Notes: generated by a model from the sequence alone, not told the origin. Shown: positions 6,564-17,288, counted from the first letter of the stretch. The stretch: DNA of 64,000 nt from an uncultured Chitinophaga sp. (GCF_902168175.1 NZ_CABHOU010000059.1:1-64000); one strand, 5' to 3'. Numbers and translations are program-made.

Positions 6564-9500
6564 CTATCGTTTCAACACCACAAACCCTGTAGTCCGGTGT
6601 GCCTTGCCGTTATTATCGTATACAATCACTACGTAGAAGTAAGAGCCATCCGGCAGTTGGCTGCCCGCACCCATACCCGTGTTTGACTTGCCCTTAAAGG
6701 CGAACGACTGGTTATCGTACCTGTTCGATTTATATACCACTCCCCCAAACCTGTTCATCACTACTACTTCATGTTTCGGATACTTCAGGATGTTTTCGAT
6801 CATCATTACCTCGTTTCCTTTACCATCGCCGTTCGGTGACAGGGCAGGGTGTACGCGGATATCGCCACGGTTGTCGTTTGTACCGCGACCATCGCGGATG
6901 TAACGCTCTGTAGCATCAGGCACACCGTCGTTGTCAGAGTCAAGGTCCAGGTAGTTCGGGATACCATCGTTATCAGTATCATCGTCTGTTGGATCGAGGT
7001 TTTTATTGATATCTTCTTCTCCGTCCGTCAATCCGTCGCCATCTGTATCGCAGGTGAGACAGAATGCATCGTCGTTCACAATTACACCTACACCCTTGTT
7101 CCATGGACCGATTGCCGGTACACTATGACCGGAAGGAACATCGGCTTTTACCAGTTTCACCGTAAAGAACTCATTCGCCTCTGGCTTTTCATCCCCGTTG
7201 ATCGGTACGATAATGTCACGTTCCAGGGTCAGGGCAGGTATCACCATCGTTACGGTAGACGGATCAAAGTCCTCGCCTGCCGTTGCGCGGCGTTTATTCA
7301 TTACAACACCTTCACCTTCAAATGCGTCGCTGAATGCGTAACTGAGTGTGATATCCGCAGAGCTTCTCCTGTTCAACTGTACGGTAAAGTGCATCGGACT
7401 GGTACCGCTGTTACCTTCGGTCACCTTCACAGAATCCTGTTTGAAGATGATGGTGATAGCGTCGTTATCGCGCACTTCTGTATTGGTAGTTATAGCTGTA
7501 CCTCTTGCGTAGTAAGGCGTTGGCCCTGTAACGTAAGGCTGCAGTTCAAGTCTCACATAACCATTTTCATCATTGATATCATTATCCGCTACGTTCACCT
7601 GGAAGTCCACACTGGACGATCCCGCAGGTATCGTTACCACCAGGGACGGGCCGCTTGGGGTATAATTCCTGAATGCGTCGTGGTCCAGTGTGATAGTAAC
7701 TGGCATATCTACCGGCACTACAGAAGATGATTTTAATGTAAAATGCACCGGATCACCTTCCGTTACGCTGGTTTCCAGCGCCGTCAACTCCATCGTGAGC
7801 AGATCATCGTCGCCGATGTTAAGCGTAGCCGAGTTAGGCGTACCAGCCTCCCACAGGATGCCAGTGAGTGCAGAGGAAATATTATCCAGTGTTACAATTA
7901 CCGTTTCTGCACTTTCCTGTTGTGCGTCGTTGATCGGGTATACCGTGATAGTGGCGCTGTTATGACCCGCTGGGATCATCACGCTACCAGAGAGCGCAGT
8001 GTAATCGGAACCCGCAGTAGCAGTACCGGCAACCGCGTAATCCACTTTCACGTCCGCAGCAGCAGTGATGGCGCTGTTAGCGAATCTTACAGTAAAGTGA
8101 CCGGCAGTACCAGGTTCGGCAGCATCGTCCACTTTAGTAATGATCACCCTCCTATCTGCCACATTTGCACTTTCATCGTCGGTCAGCAGCACAGTTACCG
8201 GCGTGTTATCCACCGTTACATTTACGGTATTACCATTCATGATCGTGGTAGCAGACTGCAGGCTTAAGCTGATATCCTCAGTTACCTCTACTATCTGGTC
8301 GTCTTTAACCGTCACATCCACATCCACCGAGTTTGCACCGGCCGGGATGGTTACTGTTGTTGCAGACACCACATCGTAATCGGCACCCGTAGTAGCCGTA
8401 CCATTGATAACATAAGTTACCTGTACCGCTTTTGTTGCAGTGGCGCTGCCCGAAAGCCTGATACGGAAGCGGCCATTGGTGCCCGGCTCTGCCGCATCTG
8501 TCACTTTCTCTGCCAGCAATGTGTAAGATGGTACATCATCGCCTGGAATAAGTATAGAAGCACTGTTGATGGTAAACCCGGCAGAAGTACCTTCTATTAC
8601 CAGGGTTTCATCGTCTTCCTCCGTATTATCCTGGATAGCCGTAATCGTGAAGCTGACTTCATTATCGCCCGCATTAATCGTAATAGTGGCAGGCAAACCG
8701 CTATAATCAGCCGCTGAAGCAGTAGTGGCAACACCAGCAGCCAGGTTAATCACAATCGGATGGTCCGCTGTAATACCGGCCGGCAGTTGCACAGTTACCT
8801 GAGCGCTGTTGCCTTCTTGCAGGGAAGTAGCGTCGATGGTTAACTGGATGTGCTGGTTAGCAGGCACCAGGCTGGTTGCATCATCTATTGTTACCGTGGT
8901 AGTGAGGCTTTGGGTATTACCGTAAACAGTAGCTGCGAGTCCGATCTCCAACGTTTCATTCGCTTCCAGCACATTGTCATCCGCAGTAGCGGTCAACGTA
9001 AAGCTCACTTTATTTACACCCTGCGGGATAGTTACCGTAGCAGGGAAGTTATATTCTGTAGCGGTCAGTGAAGAACTGGATCCAGCACCGCGCGACAGTG
9101 TAACCGTAATATCATCCGTTGCCAGTATACCCGCAGGCAGTGCTACCCAAATATCGGTAGACTCCCCTTCTTTAATACTGCTATGGTCCGGAGTGATGGT
9201 GAGCTCCGTATTATTTACATCCAGGCTGGTAACATCATTGATCGTAAGGGTGGCCGGATTAACCGTGAACCCGGTTACTGCACCTTGTACTACGATCGTT
9301 TCTGCTATTTCCAGCAAATTATCAGTATTTGTATTGATGCCCACCGCTGCAGATGCATTAGCACCAGTATTGATACGGATCGTTGCGGGCAGGCTGCTAT
9401 GGTCCGCAGGAGTAGCCGTAGATGCAAAACCTTTGCTGATCGTTACATCTATATCATAACCTGCAGTGTAGCCAGCAGGCAGGCTCGCCGTAAGCGAAGT

Positions 9501-12500
9501 ACTTGTGCCTTCCGACACGGTACCAGGTGTTACCGCCAGCGTGATAGCCGCTACATCATTATCTACTATATCAAGATCGATTGTTGATTGAGAGAAGGTA
9601 TAACCAGATGCAGTTGGTACCAGTTGCAGTTTCTCCAGCAGTTCAATCACCTGGTCTGCAGATGCAGTCAGCGTGACAGAAGCATCCGCATCGCCAGCGG
9701 CGATTGTTACTGATGTCGGGATAGTGGCAGAGAAGTCTGCATCCACGGCAGCAGGTGTTACTGCACCTTTTGCAAGGTTGATTACCGTATTGCTCGCAGA
9801 GGTTACACCACCTGCGAACGCAAACGTAATCGTAGTCGAGCCGCCTTCTGTTACAGAAGCGGAGGACACTGTTACATCTATTACAGGCGTAGCTGTTGCA
9901 TCAGTCACAGATACAGTGGCACTAGTAGAAGTGCCATAAAGCGTAGCATCTGCTACAACTTCCAGCGCTTCCGTAGCTTCAACACTTGCATCCGTATTAG
10001 CTGCCACATTAAACGTAGCACTGCTGCTATTAGCGGCAATCGTTACACTGGCTGGCAGCACATATTCTGATGCACCCAGTGTAGTGCCCGCACCACTGCT
10101 CAGCGCAATTACCAGCGGGGCTTCCGTAGTAATACCAACAGGCAGCGATACCGTCAGTGTAGTGTTACCACCTTCAGCAATCGTTACTGTAGCCGGACTA
10201 AGGGTGATCGCTGTATTGGCAGGGATCGTGCTGGTAACATCATCAATGGTTACAGTAGTCGCATTCACAGTGAAGCTACCCAGTAAACCTTCTATTACCA
10301 GGGTTTCTGATGTTTCAAGAATATCATCTGTAGCGGTTGTTATTGATACAACTGAAGATGCGTTTGCACCAGCAGCTATCTGGATCGTAGCAGGCAGGCT
10401 GCCATGATCACCAGCTGCTGATGTAGAAGCAGCGCCTTTGCTCAGCACCACATCCAGATCATAACCGGCCGTGTAGCCAGCAGGCAGGCTCGCCGTAAGC
10501 GAAGTACTTGTGCCTTCCGACACGGTACCAGGCGTTACTGCCAGCATTATCGCCGCTACATCATTATCTATTACGTCAATATCAATTGTTGATTGCGAGA
10601 AGGTATAACCTGAAGCGGTTGGCACCAGTTGCAGTTTCTCCAGCAGTTCAATCACCTGGTCAGCAGATGCAGTCAGCGTGATAGAAGCATCCGCATCACC
10701 CGCCGCGATTGTTACTGATGTTGGAATAGTGGCAGAGAAGTCTGCATCCACGGCAGCAGGTGTTACTGCACCTTTCGCAAGACTAATCACTGTATTGCTC
10801 GCAGAGGTTACACCACCTGCGAATGCAAACGTAATCGTAGTCGAGCCGCCTTCCGTTACAGAAGCGGAGGATACTGTTACATCTATTACTGGTGTACCCG
10901 TAGCATCGGTTACAGATACAGTCGAAGCAGCCGAAGTACTGTAAAGTGTAGCATCAGCTACCACTTCCAGTGTTTCAGTTGGTTCAACACTTGCATCCGT
11001 ATTAGCTGCCACGTTAAACGTAGCACTGCTGCTATTGGCGGCAATCGTTACACTGGCTGGCAGCACATATTCTGATGCGCCCAGTGTGGTACCCACACCA
11101 CTGCTCAGCGCAATTACCAGCGGAACTTCCGTAGTAATACCAACAGGCAGCGATACCGTCAGTGTAGTGTTACCACCTTCAGCAATCGTTACTGTAGCCG
11201 GAGTAAGGGTGATCGCTGTATTGGCAGGGATCGTGCTGGTAACATCATCGATGGTTACAGTAGTCGCATTTACAGTGAAGCTACCCAGTGAACCTTCTAT
11301 TACCAGGGTTTCCGATGTTTCAAGAATATCATCTGTAGCGGTTGTTATTGACACAACTGAAGATGCGTTTGCACCAGCAGGTATCTGGATCGTAGCAGGC
11401 AGGCTGCCATGATCACCCGCTTCTGATGTAGAAGCAGCGCCTTTGCTCAGCACCACATCCAGATCATAACCTGCAGTGTAGCCAGCAGGCAGGCTCGCCG
11501 TAAGCGAAACACTTGTGCCTTCCGACACGGTACCAGGCGTTACCGCCAGCGTGATAGCCGCTACATCATTATCTACTATGTCAAGATCGATTGTTGACTG
11601 AGAGAAAACATAACTGCCGGAAGTAGGTATCAGTTGTAGTTTCTCTAATTGCTCGATTACCTGGTCAGGCGATGCTGAAAGGGTAATAGAGGCGGAAGTG
11701 CTTCCTGCCAGTATCGTTACTGAAGTAGGGATAGCTGCCGTAAAATCAGCATCTATCGCAGCAGGCGTCACCACTCCTTTTGCAAGACTGATCACGGTGT
11801 TGCTGGAAGAGGTTACCCCGCCTGCAAAAGTGAATGTAACCGTAGTCGAACCACCTTCCGTCACGGAGGTAGACGATACGTTTACATCGATCTGTGGAAG
11901 TGTAGTAGCATCTGCAATGGCAATAAGCGTAGACGCGTTTTCCACGTTGCCATAAACTGTTGCCTGTGCCGTCACATCCAGCTGCTCCGCACCCTCAATT
12001 TCACTATCGTTTTCAGCAGTTAATGTAAATGTGGCGCTATTGGAACCTGCATTGATCACCACTGTAGCAGGCATATCATAATCGGATGCCGCAATACCTA
12101 AACTGCTTCCTATACCGCTGCTCAGCACTACCGATATATTAGCAGCCGCCGTAATGCCTGTTGGCAATGATACGGTGATATTAGTGCTGCCACCTTCTGT
12201 AATGCTGGCCGAAACCGGCGTTAATGTAAGTTTGGTATTCAGCGGGTTCGTGCTGGTAACATCGTCAATGGTCAGTGTAGCCGGAACAACATTGAAACCT
12301 GTAACAGTACCCTCGGCAACCAGCGTTTCTGCTGCTTCCAGTACGTTATCGGTAGCGGTTGTTACGGTAACTGCGGATGAGGCATTGCTGCCCGCAGGTA
12401 TTTGTATACTGGTTGGCAAACTTCCATGATCTGCAGTTGCAGCGGTAGAAGATGCTCCTTTATTAATAGTAATATCGATCGGATAGCTGGCCACCAGTGT

Positions 12501-15500
12501 ACCTGGCAGTTTGGCTGAAACTGTTGCAGAGGTCCCCTCGTTTACTGTGCCTGGCGTAAAGCTCAGGGTAACTGGCATCGTAGCGCCTGTGTAATCTGCA
12601 TCTATCACATCCAGGTCGATGTTGGTAATATCAAAGGTATAACCGCCGCCGGCAGATGGCGTGAGGCGTAATTTCTCCAGCAACTCGATAGTCTGGTCTG
12701 CGCTAGCACTCAGTGTTAAAGTGGCAGATGGATTACCAGCCAGAATGGTTACTGAGGCCGGGATAGCCACCGTAAAATCAGCATCCTCCGCAGCCGGGGT
12801 AACTGTTCCTTTTGCAAGGTTAATAGTTACATCAGTTGATGGTGCAGAAGGCAGGGTAAATGTATAGGTAATACTATTACCCTCTGTTACGGAAGCCGCT
12901 GGAACGGTTACTGCTATTTCCTGTGAGCCCACAGGATCTTCCACATACACAGCAACAATATCAAACTCGCCCGTTGTATAGTTCATCGCATACACCTGGA
13001 GCTCTTCGGTACCATCGCGCACCCCGTCATCAGTGGTGGTTACGTCAAATGATACGCCATTAACACCAGGAGGAATAGTTAAATTAGGCGGACAAACAAA
13101 ATCAGTGAATGTAGCTGAACCAGCAGCCACATCATCAATATAATAATTCATACCTGTACCGGTATATACACCGGCAGGCAGGCTTAAAAAGAAAGTAAAT
13201 GTTTCACCTTTTTTAATGGTCGACTGAACGGGTGTAAGTTTTAATGCCTGTTTGGTGAAATCATCGAGCGTATTATCTGCAATGTTTATTGAAGTAGAAT
13301 TATCAATGAAATTAGTAGCAGATGCCTGCAACGACAAAGATTCCGTTATTTCCAGCGAATCGTCCAATACAGGTGTAAGATAAAAATCTACACTGTTGGT
13401 ACCCGCCAGAATTGTAACGGTAGATACTAAACCGCTAAAGTCGCCGGTACCTGCTGTAGAACCTGGATCGCGGGTAATGGTTACAGGCATGTCGTTGCCT
13501 GTGATAGCACCGCCTGGCAAACTTACCGTCACCTTCACGGGTGAACTGATTTCGCTCACGTTCGGATTGTCGGCCACAATTGAAATAGGCTGACCGGGGG
13601 CGCTGTCGTCGCCTTCTATCCTTAACTCTACATTCGGAACGCTAAATGTGTAACCTGCCGCTGTAAAGGAAAGTCTGAGATTTTCAATCGCTTCGAACAG
13701 GTTATCGTCAATAGTATTAAATGTATAAGTAACGTTTGGCTGATTAGCCAGTATAGTTAATGATGTAGGGATGGGTTGCGTGAAATCCGCATCAACCGCC
13801 ACATCTCCGGTACTGATATCACTTAAGGTAATTACCACCGGGGTCGTTTCTGTATAACCATCTAACGTAAACGTAAGTGTGCTGGAAGTACCCTCCAGTA
13901 TCTGGGCAGGGCTCAAACTCACCAGGATGTTTTTAGACGGCGGCACCACAACGGTATTGGTATCTAATACTGTAACAGCACCCATCGACTGCGTTTCGGT
14001 ATAACCGAAATAATCGATAGAAGCCTGTATATTCAGCGTTTTAGTACCATCTAATAAAGCATCGCCATGGAACACTACATCAAAGCTGGTATAGCTTTCA
14101 TTTTTCTTGATCAGGATGGTAGCCGGAATGGTGTATTCAGACGGGTCAAGGTCGGGCGAGGTAGCCGTAAGTGTTACCACCATATCCTGTTCCGGCATCA
14201 GCCCTGAGTTCAGGTCGATGTTGACTGTCATGGTTTCACCTTCATTGTAGGTGTATGTCCAGGTATTAAAGGTGAACGGTCTTAACGCAGGGTTGGGCGA
14301 CTGAAGATCTTTCACTTCAACCGTTACCGGTGTTACCGTAAAACCGGTAGCCGTTCCTTCGAGTATCATTTGCTCTGTAGGCTCGTACCGGTTATCATCT
14401 TCAAAAGTTAAAGTACCTGTAACCGAATGTTCGCCCGGAGCAATGTAAACGGTGGTAGACAAATAATTATAATCAAAGTTATCTGCCGTAGAAGCAGCTC
14501 CCCTGTTAATAGTCACCATGATCGTTTCACCAGCCACCAGGCTGCCTGGCAGGCTGGCCGTAAAGGTGACTGTTTCATCCTCGTTCACTGAAACTTTATC
14601 AACAGTGAGGGTGATGGACATACCAGGAGTATAGTCGTCATCTATAATATGTGAAGTACTTCCGTTTATGGTAAAGCCATTGGACACACCACCAAACGCA
14701 AACTCTTCCAGCAGCTCCAGTTCATTATCATCCGCTGTTGCCAGGTTATAGGTAATGGAGTTGGTGTTGGCAGGTATCACTATATCTACAGAATCGGTAG
14801 GATCAATGTTAAAATCTTCCAGAAGTGTAGTGACATGCGAAAACGCGACCCTTACAGTTACTGGTTCTTCAGAAGTAACTCCGGTGGGCAGTGCTGCGGT
14901 AAGTACCACATCGCCGCCTTCTGTTACATCGGGAGCCGAAAGGGTAATTACCTTGTTAGCAGGAATGGTGCCGGTAACGTCTGTAATCTTCATATACACC
15001 GCAAAAGTTTTTGGCAAACCTCCTACGGTAGCTGTAGCCACCAGCTGAATAGAATCCACAACTGGTTCCAGTATATTATCGGTTACTGCGGTAAAGTTAA
15101 AGGTGGCCTCTTTACTACCCGCCGGAATAGTTACGGTGAATGGGAACGTGGATGGCAGGTAGTCGCCCGCTTCCGCATTACCCAATCCACGGTTAATTGT
15201 CACTATTAAAGGAGATGATGGCGCCGGACCGTTCAACTGCACTTTTATGGAAGTAGTGGCACCTTCGGCCAGGGTGGTAACAGTCGGTATCAGTTTAATA
15301 TCAGCGGCATCATCATCTTCAATGGTGTAGGTAGCTGTAGGATTGGGTCCCATTACAATATAAGGCGAACAATCGGTAGATAACGTAAGCCGGAAAGTAC
15401 GGTTGGCTTCAATAATGCCATTGCCTTTTATTAATATATTACTAAGGTCAATTTCTGCCGGGGTAATATTATATGCACCACGCGGAATAATAAGGCTACC

Positions 15501-16649
15501 CAATACTTCATAGTCTGCACCCAATACAGCCGGATCGGCCCCTTCGGGTGTACAAAGAATTTTAACTAATAACGGAACCCCCACGATACCATCTGATATC
15601 CTGAGTTTTAAGCCGGTCAGCTTATGGTCGAGTTCTGTTTCAAAATCACCGGCACTGTCTACGGAAAATCCGATTACGGGCGGGAAGTCCTGGTACTGAA
15701 ATGCGTCGAATACGGGTTCAGAAATATCAACGCTGGCAAAATCACTGTTCTCAAAACCTACCAGTATTCTCCTGTTCCTGATCTCATCACCCGGCAGGCC
15801 TGCGGGCAACGCATCTACTTTAATGGCTTTATGTACTGTAATCCCTTTCGATTCTACTGGCACCATCGATGCGTTGGTAATATCCTGAAGGCGGTAGCCA
15901 TTACCCACCTTTACATCTCTAAGATCGTCCTGGGCAGCAAAATAAGAAGTAAACCCAGTAGCGGTTTTAAATACGTGCGCACCAGAAACGGGTGAGCCGC
16001 AATCTCCGGCGTCTTTATATACACCTACTATCGTGGGCAAACTAACGCCGGCACGATAGGCATCCATTGTCACATCGTTCAATTTGTAACCCAGGCCGCA
16101 ATCTGCCCCTGCAATGGCAGAGTGTTCAGATAAATATAAATGTACCCAGGCCGGCTCCGCTCCTTCTGGTCCCAGCACTACCTGGTCCAGCAGGAAGTAA
16201 GCATTCCCCTGTACATATGTAAGTATGGTCTGAAACGTATATTGTTTGCCATCCTGGTCGGGCGCGTACGAAGTGGTAATCACCTTCCATGGATCACCTG
16301 CTGTACCCGTACCGGAAATGGCCGATATATTACAGGCCTTCAGGTAATGCGGGGTGGTAGAAGCAGCAGCCGTCAGGTAAGGTTCAATAATAACATAGGT
16401 GCGAAGGCCTCTGTCGTAAGCCGGATCGGCCGGATCCAGATTGGTTTCCCAATGCCCGTTCTTTTTAACCAGATATCCCGTATCTGTAACTACGATCATT
16501 AACCCGTCCGAAGCGGTATTACCACCGGTTGGATTGATAGTAACGGAAGGTGCCTGCGCCCTGGCCTGTCCGGCCAGCATCATCATGCCCGAAATTAAAA
16601 GCCATAAAGGCCAGGTGCGCAGCTTGCGTGCGAGTAGAATTTGTTTCAT
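6564..16649 (-). CDS. Giant Calx-beta repeat surface protein with TSP3 repeats and gliding-motility C-terminal domain
   Basis: The product has 3361 residues. A signal peptide (residues 1-32, ending QARA-Q) precedes a unique N-terminal region to about 330. From there to about 3190 runs a chain of roughly two dozen Calx-beta domains of 105-125 residues, each with motifs such as VTEG-x-S and ending near DDD or IDDVTS. Three near-identical three-domain super-repeats occupy about residues 1381-2390. Acidic thrombospondin type-3 calcium repeats (DTDGDGLTDGEED, DNDGIPNYLD, DSDNDGVPD) follow at 3200-3247. The last ~100 residues are a CHU_C/type-B CTD (HPALSPNGDGKGNE, VVMNRFGGVVY, LPDGSYFYVV). Such proteins are exported by the type IX system and act as large adhesins or gliding filaments, with Calx-beta domains binding calcium. 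A PorP partner follows 50 bp downstream. A strong promoter at 16990-17021 implies a ~330-nt leader. Ligand or substrate is unknown. Confidence 0.93.
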   Translation of the reverse strand: MKQILLARKLRTWPLWLLISGMMMLAGQARAQAPSVTINPTGGNTASDGLMIVVTDTGYLVKKNGHWETNLDPADPAYDRGLRTYVIIEPYLTAAASTTPHYLKACNISAISGTGTAGDPWKVITTSYAPDQDGKQYTFQTILTYVQGNAYFLLDQVVLGPEGAEPAWVHLYLSEHSAIAGADCGLGYKLNDVTMDAYRAGVSLPTIVGVYKDAGDCGSPVSGAHVFKTATGFTSYFAAQDDLRDVKVGNGYRLQDITNASMVPVESKGITVHKAIKVDALPAGLPGDEIRNRRILVGFENSDFASVDISEPVFDAFQYQDFPPVIGFSVDSAGDFETELDHKLTGLKLRISDGIVGVPLLVKILCTPEGADPAVLGADYEVLGSLIIPRGAYNITPAEIDLSNILIKGNGIIEANRTFRLTLSTDCSPYIVMGPNPTATYTIEDDDAADIKLIPTVTTLAEGATTSIKVQLNGPAPSSPLIVTINRGLGNAEAGDYLPSTFPFTVTIPAGSKEATFNFTAVTDNILEPVVDSIQLVATATVGGLPKTFAVYMKITDVTGTIPANKVITLSAPDVTEGGDVVLTAALPTGVTSEEPVTVRVAFSHVTTLLEDFNIDPTDSVDIVIPANTNSITYNLATADDNELELLEEFAFGGVSNGFTINGSTSHIIDDDYTPGMSITLTVDKVSVNEDETVTFTASLPGSLVAGETIMVTINRGAASTADNFDYNYLSTTVYIAPGEHSVTGTLTFEDDNRYEPTEQMILEGTATGFTVTPVTVEVKDLQSPNPALRPFTFNTWTYTYNEGETMTVNIDLNSGLMPEQDMVVTLTATSPDLDPSEYTIPATILIKKNESYTSFDVVFHGDALLDGTKTLNIQASIDYFGYTETQSMGAVTVLDTNTVVVPPSKNILVSLSPAQILEGTSSTLTFTLDGYTETTPVVITLSDISTGDVAVDADFTQPIPTSLTILANQPNVTYTFNTIDDNLFEAIENLRLSFTAAGYTFSVPNVELRIEGDDSAPGQPISIVADNPNVSEISSPVKVTVSLPGGAITGNDMPVTITRDPGSTAGTGDFSGLVSTVTILAGTNSVDFYLTPVLDDSLEITESLSLQASATNFIDNSTSINIADNTLDDFTKQALKLTPVQSTIKKGETFTFFLSLPAGVYTGTGMNYYIDDVAAGSATFTDFVCPPNLTIPPGVNGVSFDVTTTDDGVRDGTEELQVYAMNYTTGEFDIVAVYVEDPVGSQEIAVTVPAASVTEGNSITYTFTLPSAPSTDVTINLAKGTVTPAAEDADFTVAIPASVTILAGNPSATLTLSASADQTIELLEKLRLTPSAGGGYTFDITNIDLDVIDADYTGATMPVTLSFTPGTVNEGTSATVSAKLPGTLVASYPIDITINKGASSTAATADHGSLPTSIQIPAGSNASSAVTVTTATDNVLEAAETLVAEGTVTGFNVVPATLTIDDVTSTNPLNTKLTLTPVSASITEGGSTNITVSLPTGITAAANISVVLSSGIGSSLGIAASDYDMPATVVINAGSNSATFTLTAENDSEIEGAEQLDVTAQATVYGNVENASTLIAIADATTLPQIDVNVSSTSVTEGGSTTVTFTFAGGVTSSSNTVISLAKGVVTPAAIDADFTAAIPTSVTILAGSTSASITLSASPDQVIEQLEKLQLIPTSGSYVFSQSTIDLDIVDNDVAAITLAVTPGTVSEGTSVSLTASLPAGYTAGYDLDVVLSKGAASTSEAGDHGSLPATIQIPAGANASSVVSITTATDDILETSETLVIEGSLGSFTVNATTVTIDDVTSTIPANTAITLTPATVTIAEGGNTTLTVSLPVGITTEVPLVIALSSGVGTTLGASEYVLPASVTIAANSSSATFNVAANTDASVEPTETLEVVADATLYSTSAASTVSVTDATGTPVIDVTVSSASVTEGGSTTITFAFAGGVTSASNTVISLAKGAVTPAAVDADFSATIPTSVTIAAGDADASITLTASADQVIELLEKLQLVPTASGYTFSQSTIDIDVIDNDVAAIMLAVTPGTVSEGTSTSLTASLPAGYTAGYDLDVVLSKGAASTSAAGDHGSLPATIQIAAGANASSVVSITTATDDILETSETLVIEGLLGSFTVNATTVTIDDVTSTIPANTAITLSPATVTIAEGGNTTLTVSLPVGITTEAPLVIALSSGAGTTLGASEYVLPASVTIAANSSSATFNVAANTDASVEATEALEVVADATLYGTSTSATVSVTDATATPVIDVTVSSASVTEGGSTTITFAFAGGVTSASNTVINLAKGAVTPAAVDADFSATIPTSVTIAAGDADASVTLTASADQVIELLEKLQLVPTASGYTFSQSTIDLDIVDNDVAAITLAVTPGTVSEGTSTSLTASLPAGYTAGYDIDVTISKGFASTATPADHSSLPATIRINTGANASAAVGINTNTDNLLEIAETIVVQGAVTGFTVNPATLTINDVTSLDVNNTELTITPDHSSIKEGESTDIWVALPAGILATDDITVTLSRGAGSSSSLTATEYNFPATVTIPQGVNKVSFTLTATADDNVLEANETLEIGLAATVYGNTQSLTTTVTIDDATSLVPANQHIQLTIDATSLQEGNSAQVTVQLPAGITADHPIVINLAAGVATTASAADYSGLPATITINAGDNEVSFTITAIQDNTEEDDETLVIEGTSAGFTINSASILIPGDDVPSYTLLAEKVTDAAEPGTNGRFRIRLSGSATATKAVQVTYVINGTATTGADYDVVSATTVTIPAGANSVDVDVTVKDDQIVEVTEDISLSLQSATTIMNGNTVNVTVDNTPVTVLLTDDESANVADRRVIITKVDDAAEPGTAGHFTVRFANSAITAAADVKVDYAVAGTATAGSDYTALSGSVMIPAGHNSATITVYPINDAQQESAETVIVTLDNISSALTGILWEAGTPNSATLNIGDDDLLTMELTALETSVTEGDPVHFTLKSSSVVPVDMPVTITLDHDAFRNYTPSGPSLVVTIPAGSSSVDFQVNVADNDINDENGYVRLELQPYVTGPTPYYARGTAITTNTEVRDNDAITIIFKQDSVKVTEGNSGTSPMHFTVQLNRRSSADITLSYAFSDAFEGEGVVMNKRRATAGEDFDPSTVTMVIPALTLERDIIVPINGDEKPEANEFFTVKLVKADVPSGHSVPAIGPWNKGVGVIVNDDAFCLTCDTDGDGLTDGEEDINKNLDPTDDDTDNDGIPNYLDLDSDNDGVPDATERYIRDGRGTNDNRGDIRVHPALSPNGDGKGNEVMMIENILKYPKHEVVVMNRFGGVVYKSNRYDNQSFAFKGKSNTGMGAGSQLPDGSYFYVVIVYDNNGKAHRTTGFVVLKR
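9481..12507 (-). repeat. Three tandem copies of a ~1005-bp super-repeat inside the giant gene
   Basis: The segment starting AGGCTCGCCGTAAGCGAA recurs at 9481, 10486 and 11491, exactly 1005 bp apart, and a diverged boundary follows near 12508. Each unit encodes about 335 residues, three different Calx-beta domains in fixed order. The units at 9481 and 10486 are nearly identical over long stretches; the one at 11491 is similar at first and then diverges. The length is a multiple of three, so copy-number changes keep the frame. Confidence 0.9.
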
Positions 16650-16943
16650 AGGACAGGATAGGAATACTGAATAATGGTTAAATGATATTACCTATACTAA
16701 ATTTTTCTCTGTGTACGTTGTATATATCAGCCTCCCTCCTCCTTTCAACCGTTCACTCATTCTTCTGGGGAGAAAAACCCGGGGCGACTCGTTAAGCCCA
16801 CCCTTATATCTTATTTTCTCTCAATTATTTACTTATGCTATCAGGTACGGCGATCTATAATATGCAAATAGGGATTACGCTTTTTCCTGTCTGTCTTTCC
16901 TGCAACAGTTGGTACTTTGTGCCTATAAGTTGGAGAAATAACA

Positions 16944-16977
16944 TGTGGAAATAATATGTAAAACAATAATTTCCACA
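16944..16977. repeat. Inverted repeat TGTGGAAAT/ATTTCCACA
   Basis: Nine-bp perfect arms at 16944-16952 and 16969-16977 with a 16-nt spacer. It sits at about +6 to +40 of the predicted adhesin transcript, so it may be an operator or a 5'-end hairpin. Confidence 0.55.
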
Positions 16978-16989
16978 CCTAACAATAAG

Positions 16990-17021
16990 CAAATCTATAT
17001 TATTTATAATATTAAAACAAA
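16990..17021 (-). promoter_or_regulatory. Promoter of adhesin operon (TTTG-N20-TAGATTTG)
   Basis: On the minus strand TTTG (17021-17018) and TAGATTTG (16997-16990) are separated by 20 nt, both perfect to the Bacteroidota consensus. Transcription would begin near 16984, giving a leader of about 335 nt. Confidence 0.65.
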
Positions 17022-17288
17022 TAAAACAGTAAATATTTTTCATATATCAGTTTGATAAGCAGGACTTAGGAATGAAGGCGCTAAATCGGCTATAGGGAAG
17101 GGCTTGACTTGCAGCGGTAATAGTGATGCAATATTCACAATTAACTACGGGGAAAGTAAATGATGGAGGCATGATCGTGCAACAATGCCTAAAAGTGGTA
17201 GCAAACGGCAATAACACCCTGAAAATCATTTTACTCAGGTTTAACAATTGTCCCAAACAAAACACTATGTCAAAAGTTAAAATAAAGG

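Noticed and set aside
6849..7730. Long antisense frames opposite the giant gene (several of 80-290 codons)
   Set aside because: Their amino-acid content is a by-product of the Thr/Val/Ala-rich repeat codons on the coding strand; they have no promoters or known families.
16944..16977. DnaA-box-like TTTCCACA pair as a replication origin
   Set aside because: There are only two imperfect boxes, no AT-rich unwinding array and no dnaA or gyrase context; parA-parB lie 13 kb away but no parS was seen.
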